Below are positions 1 to 5,697 of a DNA stretch of 6,296 bases, piece after piece. How positions within the stretch are numbered: position 1 is the stretch's first letter; each line of letters starts with the position of its first letter. The DNA comes from Armatimonadota bacterium. Lineage in GTDB: Bacteria; Sysuimicrobiota; Sysuimicrobiia; Sysuimicrobiales; JACQTN01. The stretch covers positions 1-6,296 of the forward strand of contig JACQTN010000049.1 in NCBI GenBank assembly GCA_016210785.1. The letters run 5' to 3'. The notes below the pieces were generated by a model, which saw nothing but the letters and a program-made list of their open reading frames with translations, had not been told where the DNA came from and ran no database searches. The position numbers and the translations under genes are program-made.

Positions 1-161
1 ACGTGAGGGCGGCGGCCACGGCCACCGGCCGCATCAACCGGAAGGACTGGGGTCTCACCTGGAACCAGGTCCTGGATCTCGGCGCGCTGCTGGTGGGCGA
101 GGAGGTCCGGGTCACGCTGGACGTGGAGGCGGTCGCCGCCGCGGCGACCCAGGCGGCGTGA
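1..161 (+). CDS. YceI family protein, C-terminal end (partial)
   Basis: The frame starting at base 3 is open to a TGA at 159-161 and gives the last 52 residues of a protein that begins left of the window. The stretch [16 protein letters not shown], followed by a Leu/Gly-rich segment, [16 protein letters not shown] and a short Ala-rich tail, is the characteristic C-terminus of YceI-family proteins. These are small lipocalin-like beta-barrels that bind isoprenoid or other amphiphilic molecules, usually in the periplasm or extracytoplasmic space. The N-terminus is outside the window, so a signal peptide cannot be judged. The distance to the next gene is about 95 bp to its preferred ATG, and no T-rich terminator is visible after the stop, so read-through into the VOC gene is possible. 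Family assignment is by recognised motif; the physiological ligand is unknown. Confidence 0.88.
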   Translation, partial: VRAAATATGRINRKDWGLTWNQVLDLGALLVGEEVRVTLDVEAVAAAATQAA

Positions 162-256
162 CGCAGCACACTCCCGACGCGCGAACGCGCTAAGATGGAG
201 GTATGGAAGTGACGGGAAAGACGGCGGCGCCGGGGCCCGTCCCAGGAGATGGGCGC

Positions 257-1105
257 ATGAGCTTCCAGTTGCCAGACACCTCAATCCTTGCCGGCCTCAC
301 GCTGCGCGTGAGGGATCTCGACGCGGCGCTGGCGTTCTATCGGGATCTCCTCGGCCTCGAAGTGGTGGTGCGGGAGGACGGGCGCACGCTTCTGGCCCCC
401 GGCGGGCGGGCCTTCACCCTGGAGCTCCTGCACGACCCCGGCGCCGCCGTCCGGCCCGCCCGCAGCCTGGGCCTGTATCATTTCGCCCTGCTGCTGCCCG
501 ACCGCGCCGCCCTGGCCGCGACCGTGCGGCGTCTGGTGGAGATCCGGTGGTCGCTGGGCGGCAGCGACCACGGAGTCTCGGAGGCGCTGTACCTGAGCGA
601 CCCGGAGGGCAACGGGATCGAGCTGTACCGGGATCGCCCGCGCGAGCAGTGGCCGCTTGAACCCGACGGCGATCTGGCGATGGTCACCGCGCGGCTCGAC
701 ATGGTGGGGCTGGAGCGCGAGAACCCGCGCGCCGGACCGCTACACCCTCAGACCAGATTCGGCCACATCCACCTGCACGTGGACAGCCTGGAGCGCGGGG
801 AGGCGTTGTATGCCGGCGGGCTCGGCCTGCGGGTGATGCAGCGCAGCTACCCCGGCGCCCTGTTCCTCTCCGTCGGCGGCTATCACCACCACCTGGGCCT
901 CAACCTGTGGGGACGGGGCGCCGCGCCGCCCGGCGCCACCGGGCTCGTGCGTTACACGTGGCAGGTGCCAGAGGGCACGGTCACGCACCTGCGGGCGCAC
1001 CTGTCGACCGCGGGCACTCCCGTCTGCCAGGTGCCCGCGGGGGTATCGCTCACCGACCCGGCGGGCGTGGAAGTGATCATCACCGAGGAGCCGCTGCGAC
1101 GATGA
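257..1105 (+). CDS. Two-domain VOC family protein, CatE-like (extradiol dioxygenase/glyoxalase fold)
   Basis: From ATG 257 the protein has 282 residues and two vicinal-oxygen-chelate modules. Module 1 (about 10-130) has the betaalpha start LTLRVRDLDAALAFYRDLLG, then LGLYHFALLLP (H75), SDHGVSEALYL (H105) and DPEGNGIELYRDRP (E122). Module 2 (about 168-280) has GHIHLHV (H170, H172, H174), a GGYHHHLGLN segment (H210-H212) and a terminal GVEVII strand. This order matches the CatE/YfiE-type catechol-2,3-dioxygenase-like group; the metal is probably Fe or Mn held by two His and a Glu. Substrate is not predictable. ATG 257 has AGGAG at 244-248 and gives the usual family N-terminus. The same frame is open upstream: GTG 209 with GGAGGT at 197-202 (6 nt spacing) would add 16 residues, and ATG 203 is also possible. 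The TGA overlaps the ATG of the sigma factor gene. Confidence 0.88.
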   Translation: MSFQLPDTSILAGLTLRVRDLDAALAFYRDLLGLEVVVREDGRTLLAPGGRAFTLELLHDPGAAVRPARSLGLYHFALLLPDRAALAATVRRLVEIRWSLGGSDHGVSEALYLSDPEGNGIELYRDRPREQWPLEPDGDLAMVTARLDMVGLERENPRAGPLHPQTRFGHIHLHVDSLERGEALYAGGLGLRVMQRSYPGALFLSVGGYHHHLGLNLWGRGAAPPGATGLVRYTWQVPEGTVTHLRAHLSTAGTPVCQVPAGVSLTDPAGVEVIITEEPLRR

Positions 1106-1887
1106 CACAGATTCACGGAGAAAGCCGGAGTCCAGAGGAGACCCGGGACCGCCGCGAGCCTCACACCCGGTACGACGGCGTCGGCCGGCGCGCGGGTCGA
1201 GACCTGATCCCGCCGCAGGCGCCCTCCGGGCTGCCCGATGGGATCGCCGGAGACACCGCCGTGCCTCCCGCACCGTCGGCGCGCCAGCGGTTCGAGGCGC
1301 TGGCTGGCCAGCACCTGGACGCCCTCTACGCCGGCGCCCTGCGCCTGGCCCGCAACCGCGCCGACGCCGACGACCTGGTGCAGGAGGCGTTCCTCAAGGC
1401 GTGGCGGGGGTTCCACACCTTTCAGGAGGGGACCAACGCGCGGGCCTGGCTCTTCCGCATCCTGACGAACGCCCACACCGACATGTACCGGCGGAGCGCC
1501 CGCCGTCCGGAGCAGGTGAACCCCGACGACCTGGAGGACGTCTACCTCTACCTCAAGAGCCTTGACGCAGAGGAGCGGCGCCGCGACGGCGATCCGGAGG
1601 CGCTGGTGGATCACATGATGGACGAGGAGGTCCAGAGGGCGCTGGACAGCCTGCCCGACCGGGATCGGACGCCGGTGATGCTGGCCGACGTGCACGGGCA
1701 CTCCTACGCGGAGATCGCCAGGGCGCTGGGCATCCCGGTGGGCACGGTCATGTCCCGCCTCCACCGGGCCCGCCACCGGCTGCAGCAGCATCTGTCCGAC
1801 TACGCGCGGGATCGGTACCGCATCGGCCGCGCGGGGCGCCGCGGGCCGCGAACGGGAGCGGAGCCCGCCGGGCCTCCGGCGGCGTGA
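1102..1887 (+). CDS. RNA polymerase ECF sigma-70 factor, SigR/RpoE-like
   Basis: A 261-residue ECF sigma factor. Region 2 spans about 64-133: ADADDLVQEAFLKAWRGF contacts core RNA polymerase and EGTNARAWLFRILTNAHTD is the -10 recognition part. Region 4 spans about 177-235, with a helix-turn-helix SYAEIARALGIPVGTVMSRL and the ending RARHRLQQHLSDYARDR. The phrases EGTN.(K/R)AWLFRILTN, LADVHG and IPVGTVMSRLHR resemble the SigR/SigH (ECF12) group that answers thiol-oxidative stress; that link is resemblance only. ATG 1102 overlaps the VOC stop (ATGA) with GAGGAG at 1085-1090. It adds a Pro/Arg-rich, probably disordered 53-residue leader. GTG 1261, with GGAG at 1249-1252, would give a standard-size 208-residue ECF protein and is a serious alternative. 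The tail after 240 is basic and Pro/Gly-rich. No zinc anti-sigma gene follows, unlike typical SigR loci. Confidence 0.93.
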   Translation: MTQIHGESRSPEETRDRREPHTRYDGVGRRAGRDLIPPQAPSGLPDGIAGDTAVPPAPSARQRFEALAGQHLDALYAGALRLARNRADADDLVQEAFLKAWRGFHTFQEGTNARAWLFRILTNAHTDMYRRSARRPEQVNPDDLEDVYLYLKSLDAEERRRDGDPEALVDHMMDEEVQRALDSLPDRDRTPVMLADVHGHSYAEIARALGIPVGTVMSRLHRARHRLQQHLSDYARDRYRIGRAGRRGPRTGAEPAGPPAA

Positions 1888-1894
1888 ACGCCGC
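1879..1894 (+). other. GC-rich hairpin spanning the sigma factor stop codon
   Basis: The arms GCGGCGT (1879-1885) and ACGCCGC (1888-1894) are perfect complements. In RNA they form a six-pair GC stem closed by UGAA, which contains the sigma gene's stop codon. No T-run follows, so it does not look like a classic intrinsic terminator. It could slow ribosomes or stabilise the 3' end between the sigma factor and CapA genes. In DNA this GC-rich such hairpins also occur by chance. Confidence 0.3.
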
Positions 1895-1949
1895 GGCGCG
1901 ACCGCCCCGGCGTCATCGCCCACGCTGAGCCTGTCTCGCGGAGGTGGCC

Positions 1950-2981
1950 GTGCCTCCCGTCCTCGACGCTGACGTGACCCGGCTGGGGCTCGTGGGCGAC
2001 GTGATGCTCGGCCGGCTGGTGGACGAGTACGTCCTGGCCGATCCGGGCCGCGATCCCGCGTACGTGTGGGGCAATACCCGGGCGCTGTTCGACGCGGTGG
2101 ACCTGCGCCTCGTCAACCTGGAGTGTGTGATCGCGACCCGCGGCGAGCCCTGGCAGCGGACCCCCAAGGTCTTCCACTTTCGGGCCAGGCCGCGCGCCCT
2201 GGAGGCGCTGCGCACGGCGGGCGTTCACTTCGTGAGCCTGGCCAACAACCACACCCTCGACTACGGCGACGGGGCGCTGCGGGAGTGCCTGGACCTCCTG
2301 CGCGGGGCGGGGATCCGTTTCGCCGGCGCGGGCGGCGACATCCAGGAGGCCGCGGCGCCCGCGTGTGTCACATCCGGGGACTTCAGATGCGCGGTGATCG
2401 CTCTCACCGACAACGAACCGGCCTGGGAGGCCGGGCCCGACTCCTCCGGTGTCAACTACGTGGGCCACGGCCAGGGTGGGCTCGCGGAGCCGTACCTGGG
2501 TCGCGTGCGGGATGCCATCGCCCGCGCGCGGGAGCGTGCAGGCTTCGTCATCGCCGCCGCCCACGTGGGGCCCAACTGGGGCGTGCCCTCCGCGGAGATC
2601 CGCGCGCTGACGAGGCAGATCATCGATCTCGGCGCGGACCTCTACTGGGGGCATTCCAACCACACGGTTCAGGGCATCGAGATCTACCGCGGGAAGCCCA
2701 TCCTCTACTCCTGTGGTGACTTCGTGGACGACTACGCCGTCGACCCCGAGGAACGGAACGATCTATCTTTCTTCTTCGAGCTGCGCGTACGCGGGGACGC
2801 GGTCGAGAGGATCCTGCTCCACCCGACGCGGATCGGCGACTTCCAGGTTAATCTGGCGTCCGGCGAGGACGCGCGCTGGATCCGCGACTGGATCGCGGCA
2901 CGTTCGGCGGAGTTCGGCACCCGCGTGGCGCAGGAAGGCGATGGGCTGGTGGTGGAGGTGGCTCCGCGGGACGGCGGGTGA
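1950..2981 (+). CDS. CapA family protein (poly-gamma-glutamate capsule-type metallophosphoesterase fold)
   Basis: A 343-residue protein with the full motif series of the PGA_cap/CapA branch of calcineurin-like metallophosphoesterases: GDVMLGR (D17), a VNLE motif (N56, E58), SLANNHTLDYG (N99-N100, H101), AAHVGPNWG (H205, W210), WGHSNHTVQG (H235, H238) and KPILYSCGDFVDDY (D257). CapA-type proteins act in poly-gamma-glutamate or other polymer export in some Firmicutes, but many homologues lie outside capsule operons and have no known substrate. No signal peptide or membrane helix is visible, so it is likely cytoplasmic or non-classically exported. No capB/capC-like neighbours are in the window, which argues against a standard PGA operon. 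GTG 1950 follows GGAGGT (1940-1945). GTG 1944 overlaps that Shine-Dalgarno sequence and is less likely. Family certain, role not. Confidence 0.9.
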   Translation: MPPVLDADVTRLGLVGDVMLGRLVDEYVLADPGRDPAYVWGNTRALFDAVDLRLVNLECVIATRGEPWQRTPKVFHFRARPRALEALRTAGVHFVSLANNHTLDYGDGALRECLDLLRGAGIRFAGAGGDIQEAAAPACVTSGDFRCAVIALTDNEPAWEAGPDSSGVNYVGHGQGGLAEPYLGRVRDAIARARERAGFVIAAAHVGPNWGVPSAEIRALTRQIIDLGADLYWGHSNHTVQGIEIYRGKPILYSCGDFVDDYAVDPEERNDLSFFFELRVRGDAVERILLHPTRIGDFQVNLASGEDARWIRDWIAARSAEFGTRVAQEGDGLVVEVAPRDGG

Positions 2982-3106
2982 GGAACGTAGGTTTCGGTCC
3001 GCGCCACGACGAGGACATAGACGAGGATATGCAGGAATGCTTCCCGATGCTGGCAGGATGGGGCGTGCCGCCCGAAGGGACAGCAGGGTGCGGATTGTCG
3101 CCTTAG
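2978..3106 (+). CDS. Doubtful small ORF (42 aa) overlapping the CapA stop
   Basis: A GTG at 2978 overlaps the CapA stop as GTGA and opens a 42-codon frame to TAG 3104-3106. An internal ATG at 3029, preceded by GAGGA at 3023-3027 with almost no spacing, would give 25 residues. The product is acidic in its first half (DEDIDED) with two Cys later and no recognisable domain, signal peptide or helix. No good Shine-Dalgarno sits at a proper distance from the GTG. Part of it is one arm of an inverted repeat shared with the end of the facing kinase gene. It may simply be an open frame in GC-rich spacer DNA. Confidence 0.15.
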   Translation: MRNVGFGPRHDEDIDEDMQECFPMLAGWGVPPEGTAGCGLSP

Positions 3107-3128
3107 CCGCCAGCATCACTTGGGAAGC
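3039..3128. repeat. Gapped inverted repeat in the convergent CapA / histidine kinase gap
   Basis: The 16-mer GCTTCCCGATGCTGGC at 3039-3054 reappears on the opposite strand at 3128-3109 as GCTTCCC, then AAGT, then GATGCTGGC. The arms therefore pair over 7+9 bases with one 4-base bulge and a 54-base loop. The loop holds its own mini-hairpin, GGGCG-TGC-CGCCC at 3061-3073. The right arm contains the last codons and stop of the kinase gene. The position between convergent genes suits a bidirectional transcription stop or mRNA 3'-end structure, but neither strand shows a T-run after the arm. It could also be a small inverted duplication of the kinase gene end. The match is seen directly; the function is inferred. 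Confidence 0.5.
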
Positions 3129-4204
3129 CCGATGATGAACCGCGACCCCTTGCCAGGCGTGCTCTCCACCATCACCAGTCCGCCCTGAGCCTCTATCAGC
3201 CGCTTGACGATCGCCAGACCCAACCCGGCCCCCGGGTTCTCCGAGCGCGCCCGGTCGGCCTTGTAAAAGCGGTCGAAGATGTGCGGCAGGTCCTCCTCCG
3301 GGATTCCGGGCCCCGTATCCCGCACGGCCACGAAGACATGGCCACGGCCCTCGTAGGCCTCAACCTGCACCGCGCCCCCAGGCGGCGTGAACTTCAACGC
3401 ATTGTCCAGGAGGTTCGCCAGCACCTGCGCAGTGCGCTCGGCATCGGCCAGGGCGGGGGTGAGGCGCGCAGGAATCTCAGCCGACAGGGTGATCCCCTGG
3501 TGCTCGGCCAGCGGCCGGAAAGAGGCGACCACCCTGCCCGCCAGATCGCCCACCGCAGTGGGCTCCCGTGTGAGATGCCCCCGCCCCGCCTCGATCGTCG
3601 AGAGATCCAGCAGACGCTCCACCAGGCGGGTGAGGCGCTTGGACTCGTGCTCGATCGCCTCCAGCAGCGCGCCGACTTCACCGCCCAGCCGGTACCCCGG
3701 CGCCCCGTTCTCCGGACTGCGCGACGCCGGGCCGGCCAGCTCCTCCCGCAGCGCCTCCACGGCGACGCGGAGATTGGCCACGGGTGTGCGCAGTTCGTGG
3801 GAGGCGTCGGCGATGAACGCGCGGCGCAGCGAATCCAGGCGCTCCAGCTCCGCCGCCATGTAGTTGAGGGCCCGGGCCAGGTCGCCCAGTTCGTCGGCGG
3901 TGCGCACAGGGATGCGCTGGGTCAGGTCACCTGCCGCCATCCGCGCGGTCACGACGGTCATATCCTGGATCGGACCGGCGATGCTCCTCGCCAGGAGCAA
4001 GGCCAGGCCGGCCGCCATGAGGCCGGCCACCACGATAGCCCATCCGATCACCCACCGCATGTGCTGCACCTGCTCCGCCAGACTCGCCTGTCGGGCGTAG
4101 GACTGCTCCAGCTCGCGGGTCAGGTGCACCCCCAAGAAGGTGAGGGGAAGCAGGAGGACGATCAGGTAGGTGGCGAGCAGCCGCCCGCGGACATGCCGGA
4201 ACAC
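3116..4204 (-). CDS. Sensor histidine kinase, HAMP-containing, PhoR/BaeS-like
   Basis: From GTG 4204 the protein has 362 residues. It has TM1 at about 9-28, a short outside loop (29-50), TM2 at 51-72, and HAMP at 73-121 beginning RSIAGPI. The DHp helix carries FIADASHELRTP with phospho-acceptor H136. The ATPase domain has the N-box LANLLDNALKFTPPGG (N264, N268), G1 DTGPGIP (296-302), F-box FDRFYKADRAR, G2 GAGLGLAIVK (325-334) and G3 GKGSRF. All catalytic boxes are intact. The sensory loop is only ~22 residues, which suggests membrane-level or partner-mediated sensing. The DHp hairpin has a Pro/Gly/Ser-rich insertion of roughly a dozen residues (about 157-175). The GTG lies 8 nt past the stop of the response regulator remnant, with AAGGA 12 nt upstream; a CTG at the stop codon is an alternative. 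The cognate regulator next to it is broken. Confidence 0.92.
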   Translation of the reverse strand: MFRHVRGRLLATYLIVLLLPLTFLGVHLTRELEQSYARQASLAEQVQHMRWVIGWAIVVAGLMAAGLALLLARSIAGPIQDMTVVTARMAAGDLTQRIPVRTADELGDLARALNYMAAELERLDSLRRAFIADASHELRTPVANLRVAVEALREELAGPASRSPENGAPGYRLGGEVGALLEAIEHESKRLTRLVERLLDLSTIEAGRGHLTREPTAVGDLAGRVVASFRPLAEHQGITLSAEIPARLTPALADAERTAQVLANLLDNALKFTPPGGAVQVEAYEGRGHVFVAVRDTGPGIPEEDLPHIFDRFYKADRARSENPGAGLGLAIVKRLIEAQGGLVMVESTPGKGSRFIIGLPK

Positions 4205-4212
4205 GAGGCGGC

Positions 4213-4401
4213 TCAGTCCTTGAAGCGGTACCCCACGCCGTGGACCGTGATGAGATACTCCGGCCGGCCGGGGTCCCGCTCGATCTTCTCGCGGAGCCAG
4301 CGCACGTGGACATCCAGCGTGCGCACGTCGCCGATGAAATCGTGCCCCCACACCCGGTCCAGGAGGAAGTTGCGTCCCGGGACCCGGCTGGGGTGAGTCA
4401 T
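4213..4401 (-). pseudogene. Truncated OmpR-family response regulator (C-terminal winged-helix remnant)
   Basis: From ATG 4401 there are 62 residues: [22 protein letters not shown]..., then [19 protein letters not shown] and the wing [14 protein letters not shown]. This is the back half of an OmpR/PhoB effector domain, covering helix 2, recognition helix 3 and the C-terminal hairpin. A full regulator is about 225-240 residues. The receiver domain (Asp pocket, Lys), linker, beta-platform and the first helix of the winged helix are absent. Upstream of 4448 the DNA encodes the end of a different gene. The remaining codons show no stops or frameshifts, and residues conserved in the family are kept, so the loss looks recent, or it is an assembly join. 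No Shine-Dalgarno precedes the ATG. It directly precedes the kinase gene, as regulators of such pairs normally do. Very unlikely to bind DNA alone. Confidence 0.8.
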
Positions 4402-4415
4402 AAAGTCTGACGAGG

Positions 4416-4431
4416 CGCCGGTTGCCCGGCG
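4416..4431 (-). other. Perfect 6-bp GC hairpin with GCAA loop at the regulator break
   Basis: Read on the - strand the sequence is CGCCGG-GCAA-CCGGCG, a perfect six-pair stem with a stable GNRA-type tetraloop. It lies in the 44-base gap between the stop of the secreted protein gene and the first recognisable codons of the regulator remnant. Downstream on that strand there is only a short CTTTA, so as an intrinsic terminator it would be weak. It could mark the end of the upstream transcript or be part of the junction scar. Confidence 0.4.
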
Positions 4432-4445
4432 TCTAGGGGTGAGCA

Positions 4446-4952
4446 CTAGCGGAGCGGCAGATCCCAGCGGAGGACACGCTCTGGAACGTCGCCCAGGCCT
4501 CGAATCACGAGCTCGACGCTCTTCGCATCTGTCTCCAGGCCCCGCCCCTGCCCATCCACTTTGGGAAACAGCAGTGCCCCTTCCCGGTGGTGGGATCCCT
4601 CGGTGATCACACCCCACCGCGTGGCCGCCACCTGCTGGCCCCGGTCCGTGCGCAGGACGGCCCCCTTCGCCGGGTCAAACGCCCGCAGGTCGCCGGCGTG
4701 GGTGTCCAGGGTGAGCAGCATGACAATGTTGGCCTCAGATCGGAATTTCGCCACATCGGCCGCGTTCCCGGCGGTCTCGAAGTACTCACGGGTGGCATAG
4801 ATCGCCTTAATGGTAATCCCGCCGCCCGCATCCGTGCGGGTCAGCCGCGCCGCCAGGTCGCCGGCCGGCGCGCCGGCGACAGCGTACGGCAAGAGCAGCC
4901 CCCACACCAGGATCCCTACCACAAGCATGCGTGCCAACGTGTGTCGGATCAT
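4446..4952 (-). CDS. Secreted protein of unknown function
   Basis: A 168-residue protein from ATG 4952, with GGAGG at 4963-4967 on the same strand, 10 nt away. The N-terminus [28 protein letters not shown] is a typical Sec signal peptide (basic start, long hydrophobic core, Ala-x-Ala sites near 24-28). The mature part is mostly beta-like: [44 protein letters not shown], a [12 protein letters not shown] segment with adjacent histidines, SVELVIRG and the ending [13 protein letters not shown]. The LDTH...HHR.G.L.FP...ELVIR.....RV.RWDL pattern resembles uncharacterised secreted proteins I have met in GC-rich environmental genomes, but I cannot name a family. An immunoglobulin-like or metal-holding domain is possible, the two His being candidate ligands. 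It stands between the NTF2-like gene (82 bp gap) and the regulator remnant. Confidence 0.8.
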   Translation of the reverse strand: MIRHTLARMLVVGILVWGLLLPYAVAGAPAGDLAARLTRTDAGGGITIKAIYATREYFETAGNAADVAKFRSEANIVMLLTLDTHAGDLRAFDPAKGAVLRTDRGQQVAATRWGVITEGSHHREGALLFPKVDGQGRGLETDAKSVELVIRGLGDVPERVLRWDLPLR

Positions 4953-5034
4953 CGACCAATCGCCTCCGTTGGATGTGGATATTGCGTCCGGTCCCGGGGC
5001 CTCCTGGCCTATGTGATCGCAGCGTGACCTGCGC

Positions 5035-5556
5035 TCAGAAGGCCTCCCCGGGATCAACCTCTTCGAAGTTCCGCACCTTCCAGCCTCGCGTCCCCCGCAC
5101 CAGCGTCAGGCGCTCGGCATGGATGATGACGTCGTCCCGCACCACTCCAGGCACCACGTGGGAGGCCTGCCTTCCAGCCTGCGCGACCTCGCGGCGCAAC
5201 GCGACCGGATCGCGACTGGTCCTCCGGGCGTACTCCTCCACCGGGATCGTCATCCGCACGCGGGCGTAAGCAGTGTCCCCTTTCACCTGCACGTCGTGAA
5301 TCCGGTAGGCGGTGAAGACCGTCACCCGGTCGCGGAACATCCGGGCCGCCTCGTCATACCGGTCTCGTCCCACCCGGTAGCGGTCGTGGCTGGTGAGCAG
5401 CGCCTCTGCCTGCCCCCAGTCCCCTCGCTGCAGCGCCTGGACGAACCGCTCCGCGGCCTGCTCGGGTGTCGCCGGGGCCGGTCCCGTACGAGCGAGCAGC
5501 ACGGCGACGACGGCAACGCCCACCACGAGGACGCCGACGCCCAGCACGAGTCGCAT
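5035..5556 (-). CDS. Membrane-anchored NTF2-like / SnoaL-fold protein of unknown function
   Basis: A 173-residue protein with an uncleaved signal anchor (LVLGVGVLVVGVAVVAVLLA, residues 3-22) and an outside domain. The opening TPEQAAERFVQALQRGDWGQAEALL is the helix typical of NTF2-like and DUF4878-type domains. The strands DVQVKGDTAYARVRMTIPV and ERLTLVRGTRGWKVRNFEEV complete the expected alpha+beta cone. Such domains often bind small ligands or peptidoglycan-linked partners in the envelope; no catalytic residues can be assigned. ATG 5556 has GAGGTG about 9 nt upstream. GTG 5565, which overlaps the stop of the small upstream gene as GTGA, would add three residues. Either way the gene is likely translationally coupled to its upstream neighbour. 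The fold assignment comes from pattern recognition, not alignment. Confidence 0.75.
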   Translation of the reverse strand: MRLVLGVGVLVVGVAVVAVLLARTGPAPATPEQAAERFVQALQRGDWGQAEALLTSHDRYRVGRDRYDEAARMFRDRVTVFTAYRIHDVQVKGDTAYARVRMTIPVEEYARRTSRDPVALRREVAQAGRQASHVVPGVVRDDVIIHAERLTLVRGTRGWKVRNFEEVDPGEAF

Positions 5557-5561
5557 GTCCC

Positions 5562-5684
5562 TCACCTCGCCACGAGCAGCCAGGTCAGGACCAACAAGAA
5601 GGCGCTGACGGACACCACGAGCAGCAACGCAAGCACGCGATCTCCCTGCGCCTGCTGCGGACGGTCGCCTGCCGGACCCGCCAC
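5562..5684 (-). CDS. Small single-helix membrane protein (about 40 aa)
   Basis: The frame ending at TGA 5562-5564 encodes one strongly hydrophobic helix, VLALLLVVSVSAFLLVLTWL, followed by LVAR, after a short polar lead. GTG 5684 is 13 nt past the cupredoxin stop, with a G-rich tract at 5693-5698, and gives 40 residues. GTG 5636, with AGGGAG at 5642-5647 and 5 nt spacing, would give a 24-residue helix-only peptide. The stop overlaps a GTG of the NTF2-like gene. The tight placement between two envelope genes and the clean helix argue for a real gene, perhaps a small subunit or assembly helper for the cupredoxin partner complex. No family is recognised. Very small membrane subunits are common in haem-copper oxidases, but none of those genes is visible here. 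Confidence 0.55.
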   Translation of the reverse strand: MAGPAGDRPQQAQGDRVLALLLVVSVSAFLLVLTWLLVAR

Positions 5685-5697
5685 CTCGCCCGCCCCC

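Noticed and set aside
952..1923. Long - strand open frame opposite the sigma factor gene
   Set aside because: Low-complexity Arg/Val/Gly/His product with no motifs; the + strand carries a clear ECF sigma factor.
1800..2663. Long - strand open frame opposite CapA
   Set aside because: Antisense to a gene with complete CapA motifs; no ribosome binding site or domain supports it.
2842..2855. Near-palindrome CCAGGTTAATCTGG inside the CapA gene
   Set aside because: It is within well-conserved coding sequence (the DFQVNLASG stretch), single copy here, and not in a promoter position.
3281..4396. Long open frame on the + strand across the kinase and regulator remnant (about 371 codons)
   Set aside because: It is antisense to a kinase with every catalytic box intact. 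The translation is His/Gln/Arg-rich without domains, as expected from a GC-rich shadow frame.
4446..4617. Continuation of the regulator frame upstream through the end of the secreted protein gene
   Set aside because: Apart from LVLTP near 4435 there is no resemblance to a receiver or linker, and the overlapping frame encodes a convincing secreted protein C-terminus.
4986..5012. GGCC-AGGA-GGCC mini-hairpin in the 82 bp gap before the secreted protein gene
   Set aside because: Only a four-base stem, no T-run and no clear promoter nearby; expected often at this GC content.
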